Source: Amycolatopsis sp. DSM 110486 (lineage in GTDB: Bacteria; Actinomycetota; Actinomycetes; Mycobacteriales; Pseudonocardiaceae). Taken from it: a stretch of DNA of 64,000 nt. The translations under genes were made by a program, and so were the position numbers. This document shows positions 16,535-24,845 of this stretch, in pieces; the stretch's first letter is position 1, and the number at the start of each line of letters is the position of its first letter. The stretch spans positions 2,619,001-2,683,000 of the forward strand of contig NZ_CP080519.1 of the NCBI RefSeq assembly GCF_019468465.1, in the 5' to 3' direction. A model generated the notes under the pieces. It had not been told where the DNA came from and searched no databases. It was given only the letters and a program-made list of their open reading frames with translations.

Positions 16535-17686
16535 ATGAGCCATGACGAGTACCTCGGCATGCGCAGGTTCCCCGGCCTCGACGGCCTGCGCGCCATCGCC
16601 GCGACGATCGTCGTGTTCTTCCACTTCGCCGGGCCGAAGTTCGTGTGGCCGTCGGGCTGGGTGGGCGTCTACATCTTCTTCGTGCTCTCGGGGTTCCTGA
16701 TCACGACGCTGCTGCTGCGCGAGCAGGACCGCACCGGGCGCATCTCGCTGAGCGGTTTCTACGTGCGGCGCGTGTTCCGGATCCTGCCGCCGTACCTGGT
16801 GATCCTCGGCGGGATCATCGCGTTCGTGCTGCTGCGCGGCGAGTTCCTCGCGCGCGACTTCCCCCACGCGCTGAAGTACTACCTGACCTTCCTCAACGAG
16901 TTCTTCCCCGGCTCGCACGGCAACGGCTCCGACAACTTCTTCTCCGGCTCGTGGACGCTGGGCATCGAGGAGAAGTTCTACCTGGTGTGGCCGTTCCTGC
17001 TGGTCGCGATCGGCATCGGCGCCGCGCGGCGCAAGCTCGCGCTGGTGCTCGCCGCGATGGCCGTGCTGCTGACGCTCGTGCCGCTGACCACGGGCGGCTG
17101 GCTGCTCGACTTCTCGCCGACGGCCATCTACCGCTCGAGCATCCACTACGCCATCCTGCTCGGCGGCTGCCTGCTCGCGATCCTGCTGCACTACCGGCGC
17201 AGCTTCGCCGTGCTGCGGCCGTTCACGCACCCACTGGCCGCGATCCCGATCGTCGCCGGGTTCCTCGCACTGCACGCGAACCTCGACCCGCTCTGGCGCG
17301 AGACGCGGCAGAACCTGCTGGTGCTGCTCGCGTACGCGGTGCTCACCATGCTGCTGCTGATCGTGCTGCTGTCACCGGGCCCCGCGCGCTGGCTGCTCTC
17401 GACGGCCCCGATGCGGTTCGTCGGCGAGCGGTCGTATTCGCTGTACCTGCTGCAGGGCCCGGTGCACTTCGTGGTGGTGCAGGCCGTGCCGGCGCTGGGT
17501 CACAACCGGCTGATCACGGCCGTGACGGTGTTCCTGGTCGACCTCGCGATCGCCGACCTGATCCACCGCTGGGTCGAACAGCCGATGATCGCGACCGGCA
17601 AGCGGCTGCTCACGCGCCGGCAGGCCCGCAAAGCCGCACGGGCCGCGGTTCCTGCCGACGCGTCGCCGGCGCCGGCGAGCGTTTGA
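16535..17686 (+). CDS. OafA/YrhL-type membrane acyltransferase
   Basis: 383 aa from ATG at 16535 (ATG at 16559, MRRFPGLDGLRA, is an alternative). The acyltransferase-3 domain spans nearly the whole protein with about ten transmembrane segments: FPGLDGLRAIAATIVVFFHF holds the conserved catalytic His of the first helix, and FFVLSGFLITTLLLRE, FYVRRVFRILPPYL and SWTLGIEEKFYLVWP are hallmark segments. No C-terminal SGNH domain. Such enzymes O-acylate polysaccharide, glycolipid or antibiotic acceptors at the membrane using acyl-CoA. The acceptor cannot be inferred from the neighbours. Confidence 0.9.
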   Translation: MSHDEYLGMRRFPGLDGLRAIAATIVVFFHFAGPKFVWPSGWVGVYIFFVLSGFLITTLLLREQDRTGRISLSGFYVRRVFRILPPYLVILGGIIAFVLLRGEFLARDFPHALKYYLTFLNEFFPGSHGNGSDNFFSGSWTLGIEEKFYLVWPFLLVAIGIGAARRKLALVLAAMAVLLTLVPLTTGGWLLDFSPTAIYRSSIHYAILLGGCLLAILLHYRRSFAVLRPFTHPLAAIPIVAGFLALHANLDPLWRETRQNLLVLLAYAVLTMLLLIVLLSPGPARWLLSTAPMRFVGERSYSLYLLQGPVHFVVVQAVPALGHNRLITAVTVFLVDLAIADLIHRWVEQPMIATGKRLLTRRQARKAARAAVPADASPAPASV

Positions 17687-17701
17687 GCGGTTGGGGCGCG
17701 C

Positions 17702-18106
17702 TCAGCGCTCCAGTACGAAGACCGGGATCAGGCGCGTGGTCTTCTTCTCGTAGTCGGCGAAGCCCGGCATGTGCGCGACCATGCCGGCGTAGAGGCGGTC
17801 ACGCTCGGCGCGGTCCTCGATCAGCTTGGCCGTGGCGTCGAACTTCTCGGTGCCGATCTCCAGCGCGACCTTCGGGTTGGCCACGAGGTTGTGGTACCAG
17901 TCCGGGTTGGTGTCCGCTCCGCCCTTGGACGCGGCGATGACGTAACGGTCGCCGTCGGTGGTGTAGACCAGGGGCGCGACGCGCTGGGTGCCGCTCTTCG
18001 CGCCGGTGTGGGTCACCAGGATCATGTTCGCGCCCTCGAACATCCCGCCGACCTTGCCCTCGTTGGCGCGGAACTCGTCGATGATCTGCTGGTTCCAGTC
18101 CGACAT
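17702..18106 (-). CDS. DDN-family deazaflavin (F420)-dependent nitroreductase/quinone reductase
   Basis: 134 aa, full length for the family. Split beta-barrel with the typical MILVTHTGAKSGTQRVAPLV motif (about 28-47), YVIAASKGGADTNPDWYHNL (about 55-74, the F420 phosphate loop) and C-terminal ADYEKKTTRLIPVFVLER. Mycobacterial Ddn relatives reduce quinones or nitroimidazoles with F420H2 and are thought to protect against oxidative stress. Divergent from a MarR regulator with a strong palindrome between them, so MarR-controlled induction by a small aromatic or quinone is likely. Confidence 0.92.
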   Translation of the reverse strand: MSDWNQQIIDEFRANEGKVGGMFEGANMILVTHTGAKSGTQRVAPLVYTTDGDRYVIAASKGGADTNPDWYHNLVANPKVALEIGTEKFDATAKLIEDRAERDRLYAGMVAHMPGFADYEKKTTRLIPVFVLER

Positions 18107-18129
18107 GGGGTGGTGTCCCTCCAGTTTGG

Positions 18130-18160
18130 TTTTGCGACCAAACTTACTTTGTTAGCAAAA
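18130..18160. promoter_or_regulatory. Palindromic operator between DDN reductase and MarR genes
   Basis: A 31-bp site centred on 18145 with 12 of 15 base pairs symmetric: each half reads TTTTGC-N-A-N-CAAA. A second, overlapping perfect repeat AGTTTGGT / ACCAAACT lies at 18123-18144. It is AT-rich against a GC-rich background. Most likely the MarR autoregulatory operator covering both divergent promoters. Confidence 0.7.
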
Positions 18161-18228
18161 CTGATGTCAATGCGAGGTACCCTCTTGCGCGACAAGGTGT
18201 TTTGCGTGGTTCTGGTCGAAGGAGCGGG

Positions 18229-18684
18229 ATGACCACCGGACCGAGCCTCGAGGACGGCGTGCGCGAATTGCTGCTGCTCATGCCCCGCCTGGCCGGCCGC
18301 GGCAAGCGCACCCCGGTGCCACCCGAGCTCGCGGACCTGTCGCTCGCGCCGCGCCACCTGTGCCTGCTGTCCATCTTGTTGTTCGACGGCCCCATGACCG
18401 TCACCGAACTCGCCGGCCGCCTCGAGATCGCCCCCACCACCGCCAGCCTCATGATCGGCGACCTCTCACGCCAGGGCGTGCTCGCCCGCGACGAAGACCC
18501 GGCCGACCGCCGCCGCACGATCGTCAGCATCAGCCCTTCGCAGCGCGCCGCCGTCGACGCCTGGCTGGCCCCGGGGGCGCGGGCCTGGGAGCGGGCGCTG
18601 GCGCCGTTGTCGCCGGTCGAGAGGGCGTTGGTGATCGACACCTTGAAGACCTATTCGGAGGAGTTCACGGACGGGTGCTGCTGA
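18229..18684 (+). CDS. MarR-family transcriptional regulator
   Basis: 151 aa from ATG at 18229, preceded by AAGGAG (4-nt spacing); an upstream in-frame TTG at 18202 is unlikely. Winged helix with LSLAPRHLCLLSILLF, then MTVTELAGRLEIAPTTASLM (recognition helix, about 61-80) and the wing RDEDPADRRRTIVSIS with the conserved Asp-x-Arg of MarR proteins. Probably represses itself and the divergent DDN reductase by binding the 18130-18160 palindrome. The 3' end overlaps the convergent P450-like gene by 20 bp. Confidence 0.9.
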   Translation: MTTGPSLEDGVRELLLLMPRLAGRGKRTPVPPELADLSLAPRHLCLLSILLFDGPMTVTELAGRLEIAPTTASLMIGDLSRQGVLARDEDPADRRRTIVSISPSQRAAVDAWLAPGARAWERALAPLSPVERALVIDTLKTYSEEFTDGCC

Positions 18685-19228
18685 TTCCTTCAGCGAGGGC
18701 CTTGGCGTGGGCTTCTCCGGGGCACGCGTGGGGGCCGGTTCCGAAGGGGAAATCCTTGAGATCGACGGTGACTTCGGTGCCGTCGACCCAGCGGCGGGTG
18801 CTGGGGACAGGTGGGCCTTGGGTGCTCTTGACCAGGCTCTCCGTGGCCGCGGACTGGACCAGTAGGCCGACTTTGGCGGCGGTTCGCTCGTCGGGTTGCC
18901 CCAGTGCTTCGACCAGCCGCGCTACGGCTTCGTCGGCCTCGGTGGTTTGGGGGAAGTGGGGCTGGTAGGCCTTCGCCACTTTGTCGACATCTCCGGGGTC
19001 GACCTCGAACCCGAGCACCTCGGCGAGTATCTCGACCGGTCCTCGGTCAGGGTTCGCTGCTTCTCTCAGCGCTCGCGGCTCCGCCCTGGCGAGCTCCTCG
19101 ATGACCAGCTCGCGTCGCCTGGCGTGATCCTCGCCGCTGCTGAACCTGGCGACCATCGCACGCAACCAGGCCATGTTCACGGCGACGGGCGGCACGGGCG
19201 CGTTGGTGAGGAGCTCGCGGGAATCCAT
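18665..19228 (-). CDS. Half-length cytochrome P450-like protein
   Basis: 187 aa from ATG at 19228, under half the usual 400 aa. The C-terminal haem-binding loop is intact: FPFGTGPHACPGEAHAKAL near 160-178, with the Cys thiolate ligand. A helix LVQSAATESLVKS (about 127-139) resembles helix I, and VARFSSGEDHARRR near 26-39 matches the early C-helix region of bacterial P450s. The region between them is strongly shortened, and I see no EXXR pair of helix K. The frame is uninterrupted with normal codon use, so it is either a maintained compact variant or a large internal deletion. No partner ferredoxin nearby. P450 catalysis is doubtful; haem binding is possible. Confidence 0.7.
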   Translation of the reverse strand: MDSRELLTNAPVPPVAVNMAWLRAMVARFSSGEDHARRRELVIEELARAEPRALREAANPDRGPVEILAEVLGFEVDPGDVDKVAKAYQPHFPQTTEADEAVARLVEALGQPDERTAAKVGLLVQSAATESLVKSTQGPPVPSTRRWVDGTEVTVDLKDFPFGTGPHACPGEAHAKALAEGISSTRP

Positions 19229-19277
19229 GCTGGGAACGGTAGGGCCGGGAAGCGTCGGTGCCGGCCGAAGTGTCACC

Positions 19278-19946
19278 TCAAAAAGCCAACCACTCCGCCT
19301 GCGGCCCCTCACACCGATGCGGCCGCGGCGCATCGTGCTGGTACCACCAAGCCTCGCTCACCCGCCCGTTCGGCAGCGTGTACCGAGGCGGCCCCGCGGC
19401 CCGACGCATCCCGGCGGCCTCCAGGGACCGACCGCTCGCCACATTCCCCACCTCAGCCCCGGCCCGGACCCGCGGCAGCCCGAGATGCGAGTGCGCCAGC
19501 ACCAACCCAGCCGTGAACAGATCCCGCCCCAGCGCGCGTCCGCGATACGCCGGCGCGAGGTACCCGCCCGTCTCCGGACCGCCGTTCTCCCCGGCGTGCA
19601 CGCTGACCAGCCCGGCGCACCGGTTCTCCCGCAGGTCGATGGCCACGATGTCGACGGACTGCGGATCCGGATAGGTCCAAGCCGGCCCGGTGCCGGGGGT
19701 CACGCGGAGGGCTTCGGACCGAAGGGGCTCGGCGATGACCGAATCCGCGAGCCAGCCGAGCCACCGCTGGGCGGCCGGATCGCTGCCGGAGGCCACCGCG
19801 GCGGCGTATTCCCAGGCAGTTGGGGTGCGGAAGAGGAACCGGCCGATGGCGAACGCGTGGCCCCTGCGGTCGCAGGTGCGTTTCGCCATGAGCCGGCCTC
19901 GGCGGGTCAACCGGCCGAACAGCGGTGCTTCACCCAGGTTCACCAT
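19278..19946 (-). CDS. GNAT-family N-acetyltransferase
   Basis: About 222 aa from ATG 19946; a GTG at 19973 is in frame and also lacks a ribosome site, so the start is uncertain. The N-terminal 90 residues are unlike a GNAT core. The core follows: VDIVAIDLRENRCAGLVSVH (beta strands), TGGYLAPAYRGRALGRDLF with the acetyl-CoA pyrophosphate loop (R-G-x-x-x-G, about 130-150), and VGNVASGRSLEAAGM near 175-190. The substrate is unknown. Divergent from the PaaX-like regulator with about 50 bp between starts and no Shine-Dalgarno on either side, so leaderless transcripts are possible. Confidence 0.8.
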   Translation of the reverse strand: MVNLGEAPLFGRLTRRGRLMAKRTCDRRGHAFAIGRFLFRTPTAWEYAAAVASGSDPAAQRWLGWLADSVIAEPLRSEALRVTPGTGPAWTYPDPQSVDIVAIDLRENRCAGLVSVHAGENGGPETGGYLAPAYRGRALGRDLFTAGLVLAHSHLGLPRVRAGAEVGNVASGRSLEAAGMRRAAGPPRYTLPNGRVSEAWWYQHDAPRPHRCEGPQAEWLAF

Positions 19947-19998
19947 CGCGCGCCAAATGGTACCCGCAGTCACGGCCCGCGGTTGTTATGGTGACCAG

Positions 19999-20847
19999 GT
20001 GACGGCCGTACCGGAGTCAACCGAGCTCGACGCCGGGCGTGCCGCCCAGCCTCGGCAGCTGATCGTGTCCGTATACGGCTTCTACCACCGCATCGAGGGT
20101 GGCTGGCTGTCCGTGGCGTCGCTCATCGACCTGCTCGCGGCGCTCGGCGTCGACGAGCCGGCGGTGCGCTCGTCGATCTCGCGCCTCAAGCGCCGGAGCA
20201 TCCTCGACGCCGTGCGGCGCGACGGGACCGCCGGCTACGAGCTGTCGGACACCGCGCTGGCGATCCTGCGCGAAGGCGACGACCGCATCTTCCGCCGCGA
20301 CCGCGCGACGCTGGCCGACGGCTGGTTGCTCGCCGTGTTCTCCGTGCCCGAGACCGAGCGCCACAAGCGCCACGTCCTGCGCACGCAGCTGGCGCGGCTC
20401 GGGTTCGGCACGGCGTCGTCCGGCGTGTGGATCGCGCCCGCGCACCTGCACCAGGTCACGGCCGAGGCGCTGACCCGCCTGGGCCTCGCGAGCTACGCCG
20501 ACCTGTTCCGCGCCGAACACCTGGCGTTCGGAAACGCACAGGACAAGGTCCGCGAGTGGTGGGACCTCGACCAGCTCGACGAGCTGTACACGGCGTTCCT
20601 CGACGAGCACGCCCCCGTGCTCGACCGCTGGAAGCGCCGCCGCACGGTGCCCGGCGACGAGGCGTTCGCCGACTACGTGCGCGTGCTCACCGGGTGGCGG
20701 CGCATGCCCTACCTCGACCCGGGGCTGCCTGCCGAACTGCTGCCCGCCGACTGGTCCGGCATCCGCGCCGCCGAGGTGTTCTTCGCGCTCCACGAACGCC
20801 TGGAAGCCCCGGCCCGCGAGTACCTGCTGCAGGTCCTCAGCGGCTGA
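19999..20847 (+). CDS. PaaX-family transcriptional regulator
   Basis: 282 aa from GTG at 19999 (the frame is open upstream, but the family begins near here; no ribosome site, so possibly leaderless). N-terminal winged helix: RQLIVSVYGFYHRI, VASLIDLLAALGVDEPAVRS (about 37-56) and SSISRLKRRSIL, the PaaX helix-turn-helix; then GYELSDTALAILREGDDRIF and the C-terminal PaaX domain with WLLAVFSVPETERHKRHVLR. PaaX proteins repress phenylacetyl-CoA or other aromatic-CoA catabolism and respond to the CoA thioester. The neighbouring salicylyl-CoA hydroxylase operon is the natural target. The 3' end overlaps RidA by 11 bp. Confidence 0.88.
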   Translation: MTAVPESTELDAGRAAQPRQLIVSVYGFYHRIEGGWLSVASLIDLLAALGVDEPAVRSSISRLKRRSILDAVRRDGTAGYELSDTALAILREGDDRIFRRDRATLADGWLLAVFSVPETERHKRHVLRTQLARLGFGTASSGVWIAPAHLHQVTAEALTRLGLASYADLFRAEHLAFGNAQDKVREWWDLDQLDELYTAFLDEHAPVLDRWKRRRTVPGDEAFADYVRVLTGWRRMPYLDPGLPAELLPADWSGIRAAEVFFALHERLEAPAREYLLQVLSG

Positions 20848-21229
20848 GCACCGCGAAGCCCTGCACCTCCACCAGAGCCTCGACGTCCCACAGCCGGCTC
20901 ACGCCGATGCCCGCCATCGCCGGGTACTCGGTGCCGGCGAGGCTCTTCCACACCTTGCCGATCTCGCGCGCGTGGGCCTTGTAGTCGTCCATGTCGACGA
21001 TGTAGATGGTCACGCTGCACAGGTCCGCGGGCTCACCGCCGGCCGCGCGCAGGGCCGTGAGCAGATTGCCCAGCGCCTGGGAGAACTGCTCGACCACGCC
21101 GTCGCCGACGATGCTGCCCTCGGCGTCGAGAGCGGTCTGTCCGGCGAGGAACACGAGCTGTCCGGTTGCGGACACGGCGTGGGAGAAACCGGACGGACGG
21201 CCCAGCTCGGGCGGGTTGATGCGCTCCAT
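20837..21229 (-). CDS. RidA/YjgF/YER057c/UK114-family protein
   Basis: 130 aa, complete. Family features: LVFLAGQTALDAEGSIVG (about 25-42), FSQALGNLLTALRAAGGEPADLCSV split across the central helix, and PAMAGIGVSRLWDVEALVEV where RidA usually has PAR-x-x-V; the conserved Arg that binds the imine carboxylate is replaced in this region (PAMAGIGV), so it may belong to a non-RidA (Rid1-7) subgroup. Members hydrolyse reactive enamine/imine or act in aromatic degradation. Divergent from the salicylyl-CoA hydroxylase with a shared promoter, which suggests a role in that catabolic block. Confidence 0.85.
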   Translation of the reverse strand: MERINPPELGRPSGFSHAVSATGQLVFLAGQTALDAEGSIVGDGVVEQFSQALGNLLTALRAAGGEPADLCSVTIYIVDMDDYKAHAREIGKVWKSLAGTEYPAMAGIGVSRLWDVEALVEVQGFAVLSR

Positions 21230-21260
21230 GTCGCGGAAGCCTAGCTCATGTATCGCATTC

Positions 21261-21290
21261 TTGACGATCGTATGTCAGACGACATATCCT
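21261..21290 (+). promoter_or_regulatory. Promoter with repressor-type palindrome for the salicylyl-CoA hydroxylase operon
   Basis: A -35-like TTGACG (21261-21266) and a -10-like TATCCT (21285-21290) are 18 bp apart. The spacer holds the perfect inverted repeat TATGTC-AGAC-GACATA (21271-21286). Expected transcription start is at or within a few bases of GTG 21298, which has no Shine-Dalgarno, suggesting a leaderless mRNA. Likely bound by the PaaX-like protein or another local repressor. Confidence 0.6.
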
Positions 21291-21297
21291 TGCTCTC

Positions 21298-23649
21298 GTG
21301 CGGATATCGGTTCTCGGCGGCGGCCCGGCGGGCCTGTACTTCGCCGCCCTCGCGAAGCAGCTCGGGCCAGGCCACGAGATCACGGTGTGGGAACGCAACG
21401 CGCCGGACGACACCTTCGGGTTCGGCGTGGTGTTCTCCGACGAGACGCTCGGCGGCATCGAGACCGCCGACGCGCAGGTCCACGAGGCCATGAGCCGCGA
21501 GTTCGCGCGCTGGGACGACATCGACGTGCACTATCGCGGCGAGGTCCACACGTCCGGCGGCCACGGGTTCGCCGCGATGAGCCGCAAGCGCCTGCTCGCG
21601 ATCCTGCAGGAACGCTGCCGCGAGCTGGGCGTCGACCTGCGCTTCCGCACCGAGGCCCCCGACCCGGAGCAGCTCTCGCGCGACTACGACCTCGTGATCG
21701 CCTCCGACGGCGTCAACTCGGGCGTGCGCCGGCGGTTCGCGGACTCGTTCCGCCCGACCCTCGAGTCGCGCCGCTGCCGCTACATCTGGCTCGGCACCGA
21801 CCTCGTCTTCGACGCCTTCAAGTTCCATGTGCTCGAGACGCCCCACGGGATCATGCAGATCCACGGCTACCCCTACGGCCGCGACGGCAGCACGTTCATC
21901 CTCGAGCTGCACGAGGACGTGTGGCAGCAGGCGTTCGCGCCGATCGCCGCCACCGACCTCGGGCCGGGCGAGAGCGACGAGAAGTCCATCGAGCTGATCC
22001 GCGAGCTGTGCGCCGACGTCCTCGGCGACCACCACGTGCTGGCCAACAACTCGAAGTGGAACACCTTCGGCACCGTCCGCTGCGAAAGCTGGGTGCACGA
22101 CAACGTGGTGCTGCTCGGCGACGCCGCCCACACCGCCCACTTCTCCATCGGCTCCGGCACGAAGCTGGCGATGGAGGACGCGCTGGCGCTGGTGGCGTGC
22201 CTGCACGAGCAGGACACCGTGCCCGACGCGCTGGCGGCGTACGAGGCCGAGCGCAAGCCGGTCGTCGAGTCGACGCAGCGCGCGGCGCAGGCGAGCCTGG
22301 AGTGGTTCGAGAACCTCGCGCAGTACACGCACCAGGAGCCGGAGCAGTTCGCGTTCAACCTGCTCACGCGCAGCCGCCGCGTCACCTACGACAACCTGAA
22401 GCTGCGCGACCCGGAGTTCGCCACGGAGCTCGACGAGTGGTTCGCGCGCTCGCTGGGCACGACACCCGCGCCGCCGATGTTCCAGCCCGTGAAGATCGGT
22501 GAGCTGGAGCTGCCCAACCGCGTGATCGTGTCGCCGATGGACATGTACGTGGCCGTCGACGGGGTGCCCGGCGAGTTCCACCTCGTGCACCTGGGCGGCA
22601 AGGCGCTCGGCGGCGCCGGCCTGGTGATGACGGAGATGATCTGCGTGTCGCCCGAGGCGCGGATCACGCCGGGCTGCCCCGGGCTGTACAACGACGAGCA
22701 GGAGCAGGCCTGGAAACGCATCGTCGACTTCGTGCACGGCAGCACGCCGGCGAAGATCGGCCTGCAGCTGGGCCATTCCGGGCGCAAGGGCTCGACGAAG
22801 CTCATGTGGGAGGGCATGGACGACCCGTTGCCGGACGGCAACTGGGAGGTCTGCGGACCGTCGCCGTTGCCGTACCGGCCGGACAGCCAGACGCCGCGTG
22901 AGCTGAGCGTCGAGGAGCTGGCGGAGATCCGTGAGCAGTTCGTGGCTTCGGCGCGCTCGGCGGCGCGGGCCGGGTTCGACCTGCTGGAGCTGCACTGTGC
23001 ACACGGGTATCTGCTGTCGTCGTTCATCTCGCCGCTCACGAACCAGCGGACCGACGAGTACGGCGGCTCGCTGGAGAACCGGCTGCGGTACCCCCTCGAG
23101 GTGTTCGACGCGGTGCGCGAGGTGTGGCCGGCCGAGCGGCCGATGACGGTCCGCATCTCGGCCAGCGACTGGTACGACGGCGGGATCGAGGCCGACGAGG
23201 CCGTCGCCATCGCGACGGCGTTCGCCGAGCACGGGGCCGCCGCGGTCGACGTGTCGACCGGGCAGGTGGTGAGCGAGGAGAAGCCGAAGTTCGGCCGCAG
23301 CTACCAGACGCCGTACGCCGACCGGATCCGCAACGAGGTGGGGCTCAAGTACGGCACGGCCGTGATCGCCGTCGGCGCGATCTCCTCGTACGACGACATG
23401 AACGCGCTCATCCTCGCCGGCCGCGCCGACCTGTGCGCACTCGGGCGCACGCACCTCTACGATCCACAGTGGACGTTGCACGCGGCGGCGGAGCAGGACT
23501 ACGTGATGCCGTGGCCGAAGCCGTGGGCGGCCGGGAAGCGCCGGCCGCAAACAGGGCGCACCGACGGGCCGGAGCCACGGCTGGAACTCGTACGCACCGG
23601 TGGGCACCAGACCGCGCACGCCCGCTGGCGACCGGAAAGGGATCGATGA
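21298..23649 (+). CDS. Bifunctional salicylyl-CoA 5-hydroxylase / NADH:flavin oxidoreductase
   Basis: 783 aa from GTG 21298. The N-terminal half (about 1-385) is an FAD-dependent aromatic hydroxylase: VLGGGPAGLYFAALAKQLG binds the FAD ADP part, and LLGDAAHTAHFSIGSGTKLA near 272-291 is the second FAD motif. The C-terminal half (about 395-765) is an old-yellow-enzyme TIM barrel: MFQPVKIGELELPNRVIVSP, IGLQLGHSGRKGS, ELHCAHGYLLSSFISP and ENRLRYPLEVFDAVRE. The natural fusion matches the enzyme hydroxylating salicylyl-CoA to gentisyl-CoA (SdgC-like) or a related aromatic-CoA epoxidase. It leads an operon, with acyl-CoA dehydrogenase overlapping by 4 bp. Confidence 0.88.
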   Translation: MRISVLGGGPAGLYFAALAKQLGPGHEITVWERNAPDDTFGFGVVFSDETLGGIETADAQVHEAMSREFARWDDIDVHYRGEVHTSGGHGFAAMSRKRLLAILQERCRELGVDLRFRTEAPDPEQLSRDYDLVIASDGVNSGVRRRFADSFRPTLESRRCRYIWLGTDLVFDAFKFHVLETPHGIMQIHGYPYGRDGSTFILELHEDVWQQAFAPIAATDLGPGESDEKSIELIRELCADVLGDHHVLANNSKWNTFGTVRCESWVHDNVVLLGDAAHTAHFSIGSGTKLAMEDALALVACLHEQDTVPDALAAYEAERKPVVESTQRAAQASLEWFENLAQYTHQEPEQFAFNLLTRSRRVTYDNLKLRDPEFATELDEWFARSLGTTPAPPMFQPVKIGELELPNRVIVSPMDMYVAVDGVPGEFHLVHLGGKALGGAGLVMTEMICVSPEARITPGCPGLYNDEQEQAWKRIVDFVHGSTPAKIGLQLGHSGRKGSTKLMWEGMDDPLPDGNWEVCGPSPLPYRPDSQTPRELSVEELAEIREQFVASARSAARAGFDLLELHCAHGYLLSSFISPLTNQRTDEYGGSLENRLRYPLEVFDAVREVWPAERPMTVRISASDWYDGGIEADEAVAIATAFAEHGAAAVDVSTGQVVSEEKPKFGRSYQTPYADRIRNEVGLKYGTAVIAVGAISSYDDMNALILAGRADLCALGRTHLYDPQWTLHAAAEQDYVMPWPKPWAAGKRRPQTGRTDGPEPRLELVRTGGHQTAHARWRPERDR

Positions 23650-24785
23650 ACGCCTTCGCACTGACGCCGGAACAGCAGGCTTTCACAGCGTCCGTTCGCA
23701 CCATCGCCACGGAACAGCTGCGACCGCTCGCCGAGGCCGGCGAAGAAGGCGCGGTGAACCGGCCGCTGCTCAAGGCGATGGGCTCGCACGGTCTGCTGGC
23801 GCGGCTGTTCCCCGGCGTCTCGGCGGGTAACCCGACGCGCCAGGCCGCGGCGTTCGACCTGTGCCTGCTGCGCGAAGCGCTGGCGACCGTGAACACCGAG
23901 GCCGAGACGGCGCTCGCGTTGCAGGGACTGGGAAGCTACCCCGTGCTGCAGTCCGGAAAGGACGAACAGGTCGCGCGCTGGCTGCCGGCCGTAGCAGCGG
24001 GCGACGCGGTGGCGGCGTTCGCGCTGACCGAGCCCGACGCCGGTTCCGACGCGGCCGCCCTGCAGCTGGCGGCCGAGCCCGACGGCGACGGCTGGCGGCT
24101 CACCGGACAGAAGATGTGGATCTCCAACGCACCCGAGGCCGACTTCTACACCGTCTTCGCGCGCACGACGCCGGACGCCGGCTCGCGGGGTGTGAGCGCG
24201 TTCGTCGTGCCGGGCGACCGCGCGGGCCTGTCCGGTGAGCACCTCGACCTGGTCAGCCCGCACCCGATCGGCACGCTGGAGTTCGACGGCGTGCGCGTGC
24301 ACCGCGACGAGCTGCTGGGCGAGGAGAACCGCGGCTTCGCCGTCGCGATGCGGACGCTGGACCTGTTCCGGCCGAGCGTCGGGGCGTTCGCGGTGGGGAT
24401 GGCGCAGGCCGCTCTAGACGCGACCGTGGAGTACACGGGCTCACGCATTGCTTTCGGTGGGCCGCTGGCGAAGCAGCAGACCGTGGCGCACACGCTCGCG
24501 GAGATGGCGACGCGGACGGAGGCGGCGCGGCTGTTGGTCTACGCCGCGGCTTCCGCGTACGACGCGGGCGAGACCGGCCTGGCCGGTCGGGCGGCGATGG
24601 CGAAGCTTTTCGCGACGGAGTCGGCGCAGTACGTCGTGGATTCCGCAGTGCAGCTGCACGGCGCGCGGGCGCTGCGGCGGGGGCACCTGCTGGAGCACCT
24701 CTACCGGGAGGTCCGGGCGCCGCGGATCTACGAAGGCGCGTCGGAGATCCAGCGGACGATCATCGCGCGGTCGCTGCGCTCCTGA
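23646..24785 (+). CDS. Acyl-CoA dehydrogenase family protein
   Basis: 379 aa, starting at ATG 23646 inside the ATGA overlap with the hydroxylase, so translationally coupled. Full domain set: N-terminal helices (LTPEQQAFTASVRTIATEQL), FAD/substrate region FALTEPDAGSDAAAL and GQKMWISNAPEADF, and C-terminal RIYEGASEIQRTIIARSL, with the Glu of YEG at the usual base position for this subgroup. Gene order points to oxidation of an alicyclic or aryl-acyl-CoA in the same aromatic pathway; exact substrate unknown. The next gene, a dienelactone hydrolase, begins 60 bp later. Confidence 0.9.
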   Translation: MNAFALTPEQQAFTASVRTIATEQLRPLAEAGEEGAVNRPLLKAMGSHGLLARLFPGVSAGNPTRQAAAFDLCLLREALATVNTEAETALALQGLGSYPVLQSGKDEQVARWLPAVAAGDAVAAFALTEPDAGSDAAALQLAAEPDGDGWRLTGQKMWISNAPEADFYTVFARTTPDAGSRGVSAFVVPGDRAGLSGEHLDLVSPHPIGTLEFDGVRVHRDELLGEENRGFAVAMRTLDLFRPSVGAFAVGMAQAALDATVEYTGSRIAFGGPLAKQQTVAHTLAEMATRTEAARLLVYAAASAYDAGETGLAGRAAMAKLFATESAQYVVDSAVQLHGARALRRGHLLEHLYREVRAPRIYEGASEIQRTIIARSLRS

Positions 24786-24845
24786 AGTTTCCGCTCAGCG
24801 CGATATCCGTGCTCCTGTTCCGGGGCGGCCGGTAGTTTTGGCGAC

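Noticed and set aside
21241..23661. 806-codon leftward ORF under the hydroxylase fusion
   Set aside because: Antisense shadow of a gene with two recognisable domains; no ribosome site and shadow-like composition.
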